A stretch of DNA of 64,000 bases, taken from NCBI GenBank assembly GCA_015067565.1, contig SVMF01000015.1, positions 1-64,000 of the forward strand. The letters are read 5' to 3'. The notes under the pieces are model-generated. The model was given only the letters and a program-made list of their open reading frames with translations. It did not search any database and was not told where the DNA came from. Source of the stretch: Oscillospiraceae bacterium (GTDB taxonomy: Bacteria > Bacillota > Clostridia > Oscillospirales > Oscillospiraceae). The translations under genes and the position numbers were made by a program. Positions 42,542-50,480 of this stretch are shown here, piece after piece; the first letter of the stretch is position 1; the number at the start of each line of letters is the position of its first letter.

Positions 42542-43459
42542 ATGTTGAACAAGTATTTGGACATCAAGCCCGAAGTCGCTGAAGCTCTTGCAGCCGGCAA
42601 GCCCGTAGTTGCTCTCGAATCCACCATTATTTCGCACGGCATGCCCTATCCGCAGAATGTGGAAACCGCTCTGGCCGTGGAGCAGATCATCCGTGAAAAC
42701 GGCGCAGTTCCCGCTACCATCGCTGTCATCGGCGGTCGCCTGAAGGCCGGTCTGACCCCCGAAGAGATCGAGTACTTCGGCAAGAAGGGCCTCGACGTTG
42801 CAAAGGCTTCCCGTCGTGACCTGGCAGTCCTCTGCGCTCGCGGCGAGGACGGCGCTACCACCGTTACCACCACCATGATGATCGCCCACATGGCAGGCAT
42901 CAAGGTCTTTGCTACCGGCGGTATCGGCGGCGTGCATCGTGGCGCTGAGACCACCATGGACATCTCCGCTGACCTCGAAGAGCTGGCTCAGACCCCTGTT
43001 ATGGTCGTCTGCGCAGGTGCAAAGTCTATCCTTGACCTCGGCCTGACCCTCGAGTACCTCGAGACCCACGGTGTTCCCGTCATCGGCTACGGCACCGACA
43101 AGCTGCCCGCATTCTTCACCCGTGACTCTGAGTTTGGTGTTGACTATCGCATGGACACCGCTGAGGAGATCGCAAAGGCATTCAAGACGCAGAACGAAAT
43201 GGGCCTGCGCGGCGGTATGCTTGTTGCCAACCCCATCCCCGTCGAGTATTCCATGGACAGCAAGGTCATCTCCGCTGCCATTGACCAGGCTGTGAAGGAA
43301 GCTGAGGAGCAGGGCGTCCACGGTAAGGAGACCACCCCGTTCCTGCTGGCCAGAGTCACTGAGCTCACCGGCGGCAACAGCCTCGAGTCCAACATCCAGC
43401 TGGTGTTCAACAACGCCCGCCTGGCTGCAAAGATCTCTGCTTCCTACTGCGAGAACTAA
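42542..43459 (+). CDS. psuG: Pseudouridine-5'-phosphate glycosidase
   Basis: Reversibly splits pseudouridine-5'-phosphate into uracil and ribose-5-phosphate. The 305-residue sequence matches the family over its whole length: VALESTIISHGMPYPQN, PATIAVIGGRLKAGL, ASRRDLAVLCARGEDGATTVTTTM, ATGGIGGVHRGAE and VVCAGAKSILDLGLTLEYLET. The catalytic lysine is expected in the AGAKSILD segment. GGAGG lies nine bases before the ATG; an in-frame TTG 15 bases upstream overlaps that site. Products feed into ribose-5-phosphate metabolism. No nucleoside transporter lies nearby. Confidence 0.96.
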   Translation: MLNKYLDIKPEVAEALAAGKPVVALESTIISHGMPYPQNVETALAVEQIIRENGAVPATIAVIGGRLKAGLTPEEIEYFGKKGLDVAKASRRDLAVLCARGEDGATTVTTTMMIAHMAGIKVFATGGIGGVHRGAETTMDISADLEELAQTPVMVVCAGAKSILDLGLTLEYLETHGVPVIGYGTDKLPAFFTRDSEFGVDYRMDTAEEIAKAFKTQNEMGLRGGMLVANPIPVEYSMDSKVISAAIDQAVKEAEEQGVHGKETTPFLLARVTELTGGNSLESNIQLVFNNARLAAKISASYCEN

Positions 43460-43468
43460 AAATTCCTT

Positions 43469-43550
43469 GAGTAGCAATCGAAAACGATTCTACTCGGATC
43501 ATATAAAGTCCAAGGCCGCATCGGATTTGTCCGATGCGGCCTTGGTCTTT
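43469..43550 (+). terminator. psuG terminator, preceded by a smaller hairpin
   Basis: A perfect 15-bp stem CAAGGCCGCATCGGA (43511-43525) with TCCGATGCGGCCTTG (43530-43544), TTTG loop, then a T-rich tail. A weaker dyad, GAGTA-AATCG-aaaa-CGATT-TACTC (43469-43495), precedes it. Confidence 0.9.
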
Positions 43551-43736
43551 CCGTCTGTCGAGGCAGCCTGTCAAAGTTCAAAAAGGCGGCAAGATGAGTA
43601 ACCGAAGTCTTTACCTCGACCCGCCTTGCAAGAGTTTCCTTGAAAGTCTGCATTTTTCATCTTCCTTTCTTAATTTTGGGTATGAAAAAAGCACCCTCTC
43701 GGATGCTTTCGTCATTTATGAAATTTGGGCATAGAA
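43551..43736. other. Gene-free AT-rich spacer
   Basis: No credible gene. Small dyads (for example AAAGCA ... TGCTTT around 43688-43709) and poly-A/T tracts. Base composition falls from here to about 45,000 compared with both sides, consistent with imported DNA. Confidence 0.4.
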
Positions 43737-43767
43737 AAAGCACTGTGCAAATTTTGCATAGTGCTTT
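43737..43767 (-). terminator. Terminator of the small gene at 43766
   Basis: AAAGCACT and TGCAA pair with TTGCA and AGTGCTTT around a 3-base loop, overlapping the stop codon; a T-run follows on the minus strand. Confidence 0.75.
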
Positions 43768-44002
43768 AGTACCAAGCGATTATGCCGTTTTCTTTGTATG
43801 ATTTGGCTTCAAAAAACTCTTTGAGCCGCTTGCACAGCTTAAAGGCGAATCTGTTTCCAAAGTCATCTGCAGACGGACTCACAACCGCAGTTTCGCCAGT
43901 CTTTTTGTTTACGGACACTATCCCTGTTTCGCCGTGTCCTTGTGGGTAATAGCAATATAAAATCAAATTGCCGTCTTCTTTATGCAGTTGGTATTTCAAC
44001 AT
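43766..44002 (-). CDS. Small protein, candidate immunity partner of the upstream toxin-like remnant
   Basis: 78 residues, predicted soluble and beta-rich at the start (YQLHKEDGNLILYCYYP, GIVSVNKKTGETAVVS) with a helical C-terminus (FAFKLCKRLKEFFEAKSY). AGGTGA six bases before the ATG and a terminator at its end support expression. It starts 8 bases after the stop of the phage-protein remnant, whose C-terminal part looks like a polymorphic toxin domain; toxins and immunity genes keep this order. The function is inferred from position only; I do not recognise the family. Confidence 0.6.
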   Translation of the reverse strand: MLKYQLHKEDGNLILYCYYPQGHGETGIVSVNKKTGETAVVSPSADDFGNRFAFKLCKRLKEFFEAKSYKENGIIAWY

Positions 44003-44010
44003 AAAATCAC

Positions 44011-44669
44011 CTACTCAAGACCGTTAACTTTGAGATAATCACGCAACGCCATAGTACAATTATATAGGCTCTCGGCTTTTTCGTGAGCTTCGTCAAACGA
44101 CATACCACGCGCCATGTATTCCGCTTCTATAGCTTCGTGACGCATTAGAATCAGATCGTGCGCCTGTATTCCGCGCCCAGCTCTTAGCCGCTGAATTGAT
44201 TCAGCGATATCGTAATCCTCGCAAAAGTATGTAAATCCCTTTTCGAGTTTGTGCTTGGTATAAAAAAAGTGATTAACTGCGACACCGACAGTATTTTTAT
44301 CAATGTCTACGTTCGAAGATATAGCGTTGACTATGCTATCACGATTTGAATTTCTGATGCTTGCATAATATGACTTTGCATGTGCATCTCGCTTTGAAAA
44401 ATCAGGGCCATTTTTTGATGTCAGTGCGCCCTTTGCCTCTGTATCAATTATACCATAATTTTCAGAATTTTCAATACTTTTGGCGGCTTTTAGGTACTTT
44501 TTTCAAATTCTTTGAAGTCCTCCGTCTTATCAAGTCTGAAAAATTCAGCTCGTTCGTTTAAGACTTTCAGCTCGTTTTCGTCAAGCTTGGAGCGAGGCTT
44601 TTTGAGTGCGGTGCATCGGCAATTGCAATCCTCCGCAGGATCACCAAAATGCAACGGCATCAAGGCGTT
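44011..44669 (-). pseudogene. Phage head-morphogenesis (SPP1 gp7-like) protein remnant with C-terminal toxin-like domain
   Basis: Reading the minus strand from 44669 gives HFGDPAEDCNCRC and LNERAEFFRLDKTEDFKEFEK, the typical zinc-knuckle-like end of minor capsid proteins. The frame then breaks at a run of six A's (44498-44503). Adding one A restores EFEKKYLKAAKSIENSENYG and continues without stop for about 150 residues (KGALTSKNGPDFSKRDAHAK, IVNAISSNVDIDKNTVGVA, AHDLILMRHEAIEAEYMARG, FDEAHEKAESLYN) to TAG at 44011. The front of the gene is missing and an in-frame stop lies at 44670-44672. So: truncated, one frameshift. The C-terminal domain resembles toxin tips carried by such phage proteins, from memory of the family. 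Confidence 0.7.
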
Positions 44670-44761
44670 TTACGCTGTCGGCATCCTTGTTGCCATTTCG
44701 ACATCGCAGGAAAAATATTTCAAGGGATTCCTGTTACGGTAAAATTTGAACTCCGCCATAG

Positions 44762-44789
44762 AGTTTACATAATTATATTATGGTAAAAC
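44762..44789 (-). repeat. dif-like site c
   Basis: On the minus strand the 28 bp end in TTATGTAAACT, identical to the XerD arm of B. subtilis dif, with a TTTACCATAA-type left arm and a 5-6 bp centre. Same orientation as site b, 5.5 kb away. It lies immediately upstream of the phage remnant. Confidence 0.45.
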
Positions 44790-45036
44790 GACTGCCAGGG
44801 ATCGGAGCGTGGATAAAAAAGAAAACCGCAGACCGGTAGGAGGCCGATCTGCGGAGTCCGAAAAAAGAAAAGAGGAGAAAATGAAAAAATGAAACGGTTT
44901 TGTTTACGGTTACATAATACCCTAAAATTGTTAAGATTATAACCGAAAAGAAGTTAAGAATTTATTAAGTTGCAAAAAATCGAACGGTGTCAAACGCGCT
45001 CGAGGGGCATACGATGAGGTGAGGGGAGGGAGAAGG
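44790..45036 (+). promoter_or_regulatory. Leader region before the DUF3343 gene
   Basis: Contains the hairpin CCGCAGA ... TCTGCGG (44826-44854). An AGAGGAG ribosome-binding-like site (44871-44877) precedes two short frames: a three-codon one at 44881 and a 17-codon one at 44889-44942. A CGGTTA/TAACCG dyad around 44907-44947 follows. A leader peptide is possible but unproven. No clear promoter; otherwise AT-rich spacer. Confidence 0.35.
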
Positions 45037-45279
45037 ATGGAACGCTATTGCTTTACTTTTCGTTCGATCACGTCGGCGATGCAGGCACAGCGGATTTTGC
45101 GGCAATCAGGGATCGTGAGTGAGCTGCGGCGTACACCGCAGACGATCCGTACAAACGGCTGCGGATATTGTCTCTTTGTACGCGACTATTGGGCGGCATG
45201 GGCGATTTTGAAAGGAGAGAGCACCTTTCAAAAATGCTATCAAAAGGGGCCTGACGGCTGGCAGGAGGTGGCACAATGA
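45037..45279 (+). CDS. DUF3343 protein, putative sulfur/selenium carrier
   Basis: 80 residues. It matches DUF3343 in the YCFTFRSITSAMQAQRILRQ opening, the ELRRTPQTIRTNGCGYCLFV centre with the paired cysteines of GCGYC, and the helical end. This family is proposed to carry persulfide sulfur or selenium. The start with GAAGG close upstream is chosen over an earlier ATG at 45019. It overlaps the adjacent cysteine desulfurase by four bases, which would donate the sulfur; that partnership is inference from gene order. Confidence 0.82.
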   Translation: MERYCFTFRSITSAMQAQRILRQSGIVSELRRTPQTIRTNGCGYCLFVRDYWAAWAILKGESTFQKCYQKGPDGWQEVAQ

Positions 45280-46388
45280 TCTATTTTGATGCGGCTGCGA
45301 CGACCCTGCAAAAGCCGCCCTCTGTGGCACGGGCGGTATTCTTGTCGATGCACACCTGCGCAAGCGTTGGAAGGGGCGGCCACCGTGCAGCCGAGCGTGC
45401 AGCCGAAACGGTCTTCTCCTGCAGACAGGCGGCAGCGCAGCTGTTTGACTGTGAAGCGGAGCAGGTGGTTTTTACTTCCAATGCCACGCATGGGCTGAAC
45501 ATCGCCATCCACTCGCTTGTGCCCGAGGGGGCAAGGGTGGTTGTCAGTGGCTTTGAGCACAATGCCGTACTGCGGCCGCTTGCAGCACGCAATGCGCAGC
45601 TGCTGACGGCAGGCAGAAGGCTTTTTGATCCACAGGACACGATTGCGGCTTTTGAAGATGTGCTCAAAACGCGGCCGTCGGCGGCGATCTGCACGCATTG
45701 CTCGAATGTTTTCGGCTATATTTTGCCGATCGGCCAGATCGCACAGCTGTGCCGTAGCTACGGTGTGCCGCTCATCATCGATGCATCGCAATCTGCAGGT
45801 ATTTTGCGCCTCGGAATGCGTTCATTGGGAGCGAAGTTCATTGCCATGCCCGGACACAAGGGCCTCTACGGGCCGCAGGGCACGGGCATTTTGCTGTGCA
45901 GCGATGGAGGAAAACCGCTGCTGTTCGGCGGCACGGGGAGTCTGTCGGAGTTGCCGGAGATGCCGGACTTTCTGCCTGACCGTCTGGAGGCAGGGACGCA
46001 CAATGTGTGCGGCATTGGGGGACTTTTGCAGGGCTTGCACTTTGTGTCGAAGCGGACGCCCGAGGCAATTTTTGCCCATGAATGCCGCCTGCGGCAGCTT
46101 TTGCACCACAAGCTGGAAGAGTTGCCGAAACTACGGCTTTTTTGCGGAGAATCGCAGAGTGGTGTGCTCTCTTTCCTCCCGCAAGGGCTCGATTGTGAGG
46201 ACTTTGCAGCCCGTTTGGCAGCTGAGGGAATTGCGGTTCGCTCGGGACTGCACTGCGCGCCCTTGGCGCATCGGAGCGCTCAAACCGACCAAAGCGGCAC
46301 GCTGCGAGTCAGTTTTTCGGCCTTCAACACGCCATCTGAGGTCTGCCAATTTGCCCGAACCTGCAAAAAACTGCTTCAAGAATTGTAA
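45276..46388 (+). CDS. Cysteine desulfurase family enzyme (SufS/CsdA-like)
   Basis: 370-residue class V PLP enzyme: IYFDAAATTLQKP, TSNATHGLNIAI, PLIIDASQSAGI, the PLP lysine in MPGHKGLYGPQG and the catalytic cysteine in VRSGLHCAPLAH. The RSGLHCAPLAH loop is that of the group II/clostridial 'aminotransferase class V' branch rather than the IscS SACSKG form found at 23373. Coupled to the DUF3343 carrier. A selenium or tRNA-thiolation branch is possible; no selD or yqeB-like gene lies in the window to decide it. Confidence 0.9.
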   Translation: MIYFDAAATTLQKPPSVARAVFLSMHTCASVGRGGHRAAERAAETVFSCRQAAAQLFDCEAEQVVFTSNATHGLNIAIHSLVPEGARVVVSGFEHNAVLRPLAARNAQLLTAGRRLFDPQDTIAAFEDVLKTRPSAAICTHCSNVFGYILPIGQIAQLCRSYGVPLIIDASQSAGILRLGMRSLGAKFIAMPGHKGLYGPQGTGILLCSDGGKPLLFGGTGSLSELPEMPDFLPDRLEAGTHNVCGIGGLLQGLHFVSKRTPEAIFAHECRLRQLLHHKLEELPKLRLFCGESQSGVLSFLPQGLDCEDFAARLAAEGIAVRSGLHCAPLAHRSAQTDQSGTLRVSFSAFNTPSEVCQFARTCKKLLQEL

Positions 46389-46405
46389 AAAGTCGCTTCA
46401 ACCAC

Positions 46406-46434
46406 TTGCTATTACCATTGAAATAGTATATAAT
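46406..46434 (+). promoter_or_regulatory. cdaA promoter
   Basis: TTGCTA (46406-46411), 17-bp spacer, perfect TATAAT (46429-46434), about 30 bases before the cdaA start. Confidence 0.7.
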
Positions 46435-46463
46435 CGAGAGGTTAAATAAAATAAGCGGAGTAT

Positions 46464-47354
46464 ATGCTTATGGATACGATGAAAGAATTTTTCAAAGATG
46501 TGGCGGATATGCTTCCGACCATCAAGATTATGGACATCATTGATATCGTGGCGGTGGCATTCATCATCTATGCCGTGATCATGATGATCCAGACCACGGG
46601 CGCTGCCCGTATCGCCAAGAGTATCATCATCATCTTGCTGTTGGCGGCCATCACCGACCTGCTCAATATGTATCTGCTCAATTTCATGCTCGACAAGATC
46701 CTGGAGATCGGATTGATCGCCCTGGTCGTTATGTTCCAGCCGGAGCTGCGCCGTATGCTCGAAAAGCTCGGCGGACGATCCTTCCGTGAGTTCCTGACCC
46801 TCAAGGAGGAAGAGCGTGACATTGACCGTGTGATCAAGCAGACCGTGCTGGCCTGTGAGACGCTGTCGAAGGAACGCACGGGCGCATTGATCGTTTTTGA
46901 GAACAAGGATTCACTGATTGATCACACCAAGATCGGCACGACCATCGATGCACGGGTGTCGTCGGAGTTGCTGAGAAACATCTTCTTCACGAAGGCGGCT
47001 CTGCATGACGGCGCGGTTCTGATTCGCCATGACCGTCTGGCCGCGGCCGGCTGCCTGTTGCCGCTGACCCAGAATCGTCAGATCAGCAGCGACCTGGGCA
47101 CGCGTCACCGTGCCGCCATCGGCCTGAGCGAGGTCAGCGATGCGGTCGTCGTGGTCGTCTCGGAGGAGACCGGTACGATTTCGGTGGCCATCGGTGGTAT
47201 GCTCAAGCGCCATCTGGCACCGCAGACCCTGGAAAAGCTCCTGCTCAACGAGCTGGCGCCTCGTAAGGAGGAGAAGTCTCGCAACCCCTTGAAGAAGCTG
47301 CGTGACAACATCTTCAATCAGAAGGAAAAGGATGATACCGATGCAGAAACATAA
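46464..47354 (+). CDS. cdaA: Diadenylate cyclase CdaA
   Basis: Makes cyclic di-AMP from two ATP. The 296-residue protein has three N-terminal membrane helices (about 25-45, 48-70 and 75-95), then the DAC domain with DGAVLI and RHRAAIG signature motifs and the FQPELRRMLEKLG linker helix. A charged C-terminal tail follows. The GCGGAG site serves either the ATG at 46464 (three bases) or the one at 46470 (nine bases); the latter spacing is better. cdaR overlaps its end. The usual third member, glmM, is absent. Confidence 0.95.
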   Translation: MLMDTMKEFFKDVADMLPTIKIMDIIDIVAVAFIIYAVIMMIQTTGAARIAKSIIIILLLAAITDLLNMYLLNFMLDKILEIGLIALVVMFQPELRRMLEKLGGRSFREFLTLKEEERDIDRVIKQTVLACETLSKERTGALIVFENKDSLIDHTKIGTTIDARVSSELLRNIFFTKAALHDGAVLIRHDRLAAAGCLLPLTQNRQISSDLGTRHRAAIGLSEVSDAVVVVVSEETGTISVAIGGMLKRHLAPQTLEKLLLNELAPRKEEKSRNPLKKLRDNIFNQKEKDDTDAET

Positions 47355-48621
47355 GATACTGGCGTTCTTGGCGGCGTTGGTCGTTTCCGTCGCGCTGTGG
47401 GTATATGCTGTGACCTTTGTCAATCCCGATGATACAACGACCATTTCGGATATCCGTGTCCGCTTCACCGGAACCTCGCTTCTGGCCACGAGAGGCCTCA
47501 TGCTTACGGGCGGTGAGGAGCAATTCGTGGATGTGGAGGTTTCCGGGCGGCGCTCCGATCTGAAGGAGCTCAACAGCAGCAATGTTGAGGCGGTTGCGGA
47601 TGTCGGCAATATCGATACGGCAGGCTCGTTTGAGGTCAGCTGGACGCTCAATCCGCCTGCAACGGTGGCCTCGGGCGATATTCGCCTGATCAATACCAAT
47701 TCCAACCGTGTGAAGGTCAAGATCAGCGAGCGCCGCGACCGTGAGATCCCATTGGAGATCGTCTATGCAGAGGGCGAGATGGTCGAGGGTTATCTGCGCG
47801 GCGAGAGCCTGATGGATGCGCAGAGCATTGCCGTCAGCGGCCCGGCCGAGGAGGTCAGCCTCATCTCGAAGGCGACGATTGCGTTGGATCTGACCGAGGC
47901 AACGCAGACCTTCAGTGAGCAAATGAGCTTCTCCTTTGTCGACGAGCAGGGAGAGGTGATGGAACTGAGCGACTACACGACATGGGATGTCGAGACTGTC
48001 GGCGTGACGGTGCAGGTCCTGCCGTATCGCGACCTTGTGCTCGAGGCCGTGATCAAGGACGGCGGCGGCATGACGAAGGACGATGTGAGTGTGAGCTTTG
48101 AGCCGCGCAGCGTGCGTGTGACGGGTACGGCCGAGGCACTTGACAAGCTGGAGCAGACCTTGCGTGTCGAGCTCGACCTTGCAACGATCCAGGGCGATGA
48201 GAGCACGAGTCTTAAGCGCTCCGTGGAGCTTCCGCAGGGCGTTACCCGTATGGATGAGAATAATTCAACCAATATTTCCGTCGATGTGAAGATCTCTGTC
48301 AGCGAGGAGATCGACATCCTGCGCCTCCAGCTGAGCAAGGCACAGTTGGAGTGGATCAATGGCGCAGAAGGTGTGGACTATTTCTTTGCAGAGCCCGATC
48401 AGATCATCGAGATCCGCGGCAAGACGGATAAGATCAAGCTGCTGCGCGCAAAGATCAATGCAGGAGAGCTTTCTGTTATCATCCGCATTGATGTGGGGCT
48501 GATTGACCAGACGGGCATGTGCCCCTTGCAGATTGTGCTTCCCGAGGGCTTCGGCGTCGGTATTTTTAAGGAATATTCCGCTCGCATTGCCGATAGCACA
48601 AACCTGCCGGAGGCGCAGTAA
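47332..48621 (+). CDS. cdaR: CdaA regulatory protein CdaR (YbbR domains)
   Basis: 429 residues. One N-terminal membrane helix (about 6-26) is followed by four YbbR repeats outside the membrane, recognisable from repeated IPVRFTG-like strands (ISDIRVRFTGTSL, EIPLEIVYAEGE, DLVLEAVIKDGGG, IDILRLQLSKAQ). CdaR binds and modulates CdaA in B. subtilis and Listeria. The start overlaps cdaA by 23 bases, with AAGGA in front. The codon-level repeat similarity is low, so the YbbR duplication is old. Confidence 0.92.
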   Translation: MIPMQKHKILAFLAALVVSVALWVYAVTFVNPDDTTTISDIRVRFTGTSLLATRGLMLTGGEEQFVDVEVSGRRSDLKELNSSNVEAVADVGNIDTAGSFEVSWTLNPPATVASGDIRLINTNSNRVKVKISERRDREIPLEIVYAEGEMVEGYLRGESLMDAQSIAVSGPAEEVSLISKATIALDLTEATQTFSEQMSFSFVDEQGEVMELSDYTTWDVETVGVTVQVLPYRDLVLEAVIKDGGGMTKDDVSVSFEPRSVRVTGTAEALDKLEQTLRVELDLATIQGDESTSLKRSVELPQGVTRMDENNSTNISVDVKISVSEEIDILRLQLSKAQLEWINGAEGVDYFFAEPDQIIEIRGKTDKIKLLRAKINAGELSVIIRIDVGLIDQTGMCPLQIVLPEGFGVGIFKEYSARIADSTNLPEAQ

Positions 48622-48626
48622 GTTCG

Positions 48627-49031
48627 ATGATGCGACAAAAAGCGACGGTTGACCGCGTTGTGAGCAATGCGCGGGCAGAGGTTCTGATAGTTCGACAAAG
48701 CGCCTGCAGTGGTGATTGCCACAAGTGCAGCGGCTGCGGTAGTGTGGAGCAGACCCTGCGCGTGACGGCCGATAACCTGATCTCGGCCAGACGGGGCGAC
48801 ATTGTCTACCTGGAGTCGGAAAGTGCGGTGGTTCTGTGGGCGGCGGTGCTGGTGTATCTGCTGCCGGTGCTGGCCTTTGTGAGTGCTTACCTTGCGGCAA
48901 TGCCGCTGGGCTCCTGGGCGGCGGCTGTCGGTTTCGGCGCATTTGTGCTCGGATTTTTGCCGGCATTTTGCTACAATCGTAAAATCAAAAAACGCCCCCC
49001 GACATATTCCATCGTCGGCTATGTGAGATAA
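48627..49031 (+). CDS. RseC/SoxR-reducing-type membrane protein
   Basis: 134 residues. An N-terminal cysteine cluster CSGDCHKCSGCG sits before two adjacent membrane helices (about 65-85 and 90-112), the arrangement of RseC family proteins (RseC in Proteobacteria, and the SoxR-reducing Rsx/Rnf systems). The role here is unknown, since no rnf genes are in the window. It is five bases after cdaR, thus probably co-transcribed. The C-terminus is basic and cytosolic. Confidence 0.82.
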   Translation: MMRQKATVDRVVSNARAEVLIVRQSACSGDCHKCSGCGSVEQTLRVTADNLISARRGDIVYLESESAVVLWAAVLVYLLPVLAFVSAYLAAMPLGSWAAAVGFGAFVLGFLPAFCYNRKIKKRPPTYSIVGYVR

Positions 49032-49033
49032 TC

Positions 49034-49912
49034 ATGTTTGGATACATCGTTCCCCGAAAAGACAAGCTTTCGGAGTCTGCCTCCGAGCAATACAAGGCCG
49101 CATATTGCGGCCTCTGCCGCAGCCTGAAGAAGCGCTATGGCTTCCATGCGCGATTCCTTGTCAACTATGACATGGTGTTTTTGTACTTCCTGCTGCAAAA
49201 GCAGCGACTTTCGTCCAAGCGGTGTTTTTGTCCGGCCAGGATCGTGTGCAGGAAAAACTGCTTGCCCAATGACGAGATTATGGGCTATGCAGCGGACATG
49301 AGTGTGCTGTTGTCGTATTGGAAGCTGACCGATGCGGTGCAGGACGGGAGCGGCTTCAGGCGATTTGGCTACAAAACGATTCGGCTGCTCTATCGCCGAG
49401 CGTACAGGAAGGCTGCGAGGCTGCATACGGATGCCGATGTGATTTTCTCGGAGCAGCTTTCCAAGCTGCGAGCTCTGGAGAAACAGAAATGCGCCTCCAT
49501 CGACCGCGCCGCCGATGCGTTTGCCAGGATGCTTCACGGCTGCGCGGCATACATAACAGAAGAAAAACAACGGCGGACAGCAGAAATCCTGCTCTATCAC
49601 GTCGGGCGGTTTTTATACCTGGTCGATGCGCTGGAGGATCTGCCGAAGGATCGGATGAGTGAGAGCTATAATCCGCTGCGCTACCGTTACGAATTACAGG
49701 AAAGCGGCCTGACTGAGGACGATTTGCGAGGCTTCATGCAAAGTGTCGATGCCTCGATCGATATGGCGGCCTCAGCTTTGGAGCTTCTGCAACCGTCTGA
49801 AAATGACGAGCTGCTGAAAAATATTATTTATTACGGAATGCCTGCGGTCCTCAAATGCGTGGCCGATGGCACCTTCCGTAAGAGAGGAAAACATGATGAA
49901 GGATCCCTATGA
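49034..49912 (+). CDS. DUF5685 family protein
   Basis: 292-residue, mostly helical soluble protein of unknown function. Recognised from the DUF5685 opening [14 protein letters not shown] ... [13 protein letters not shown] with a CxxC, then a second cysteine group ([13 protein letters not shown]) and the [12 protein letters not shown] segment, which resembles an aspartate-rich prenyl-transferase helix without matching one. The cysteines could bind a metal. Starts two bases after rseC-like and overlaps the J-domain gene, a pairing that suggests joint function in folding or complex assembly (inference). Confidence 0.82.
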   Translation: MFGYIVPRKDKLSESASEQYKAAYCGLCRSLKKRYGFHARFLVNYDMVFLYFLLQKQRLSSKRCFCPARIVCRKNCLPNDEIMGYAADMSVLLSYWKLTDAVQDGSGFRRFGYKTIRLLYRRAYRKAARLHTDADVIFSEQLSKLRALEKQKCASIDRAADAFARMLHGCAAYITEEKQRRTAEILLYHVGRFLYLVDALEDLPKDRMSESYNPLRYRYELQESGLTEDDLRGFMQSVDASIDMAASALELLQPSENDELLKNIIYYGMPAVLKCVADGTFRKRGKHDEGSL

Positions 49913-50474
49913 GGTATTGGGCGTACCGCACGGAGCTTCTGACGAACAGATCAAGAAGGCTTACCGTGACCTGGCACGCAAATATCACCCCGATAATTAT
50001 GTGAATAATCCCCTGGCCGATCTCGCCCAGGAGAAGATGAAGGAGATCAACGAGGCCTACGATATGCTGACCAAGGGTGGCAGCTCGTATGGCAGCCATC
50101 GCTCGACCTATCACAACGCCGGTGCATCGGGTTCTGCCGATTTTCAGGCGGTTCGTCGCATGATTCTGTTGGGCAATCTTGATGCAGCGGAGGCACAGCT
50201 CGACGGCATTGCAAATCACAATGCTGAGTGGTACTATCTGCGCGGTATGATTGCGCAGCGCCGTGGATGGATGGATGAGGCAGCGCAGAACTACCGCATT
50301 GCGGTGAACATGGATCCGACGAACACGGAGTATCGCAATGCGATGAGTTCCGTCAGCGGTGGCTACACCTACCGCCAGCAGACCTATGGCGGCGGTTACG
50401 ATCAGAGAGATGATTGCAGCGATCTTTGCACGACCTTGTTGTGTATGCACTGTTTGTGCGATTGCTGCCATTAA
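49893..50474 (+). CDS. J-domain protein with TPR-like middle and cysteine-rich tail
   Basis: 193 residues. J domain at the N-terminus ([35 protein letters not shown] intact), so it should stimulate a DnaK. A central helical repeat pair ([41 protein letters not shown]) is TPR-like. The tail has seven cysteines in the last 20 residues (CSDLC ... CLCDCC), a possible metal or Fe-S site. It lacks the DnaJ G/F and zinc-finger modules. The start overlaps DUF5685 by 20 bases with AGAGG upstream. Confidence 0.85.
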   Translation: MMKDPYEVLGVPHGASDEQIKKAYRDLARKYHPDNYVNNPLADLAQEKMKEINEAYDMLTKGGSSYGSHRSTYHNAGASGSADFQAVRRMILLGNLDAAEAQLDGIANHNAEWYYLRGMIAQRRGWMDEAAQNYRIAVNMDPTNTEYRNAMSSVSGGYTYRQQTYGGGYDQRDDCSDLCTTLLCMHCLCDCCH

Positions 50475-50480
50475 GAAAGG

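Noticed and set aside
44670..44759. 29-codon frame beginning next to dif-like site c
   Set aside because: No ribosome binding site; more simply the upstream piece of the decayed phage gene.
38555..44789. Replication terminus at the dif-like sites
   Set aside because: Genes to the right remain on the plus strand for 19 kb, so no replichore switch is seen here.
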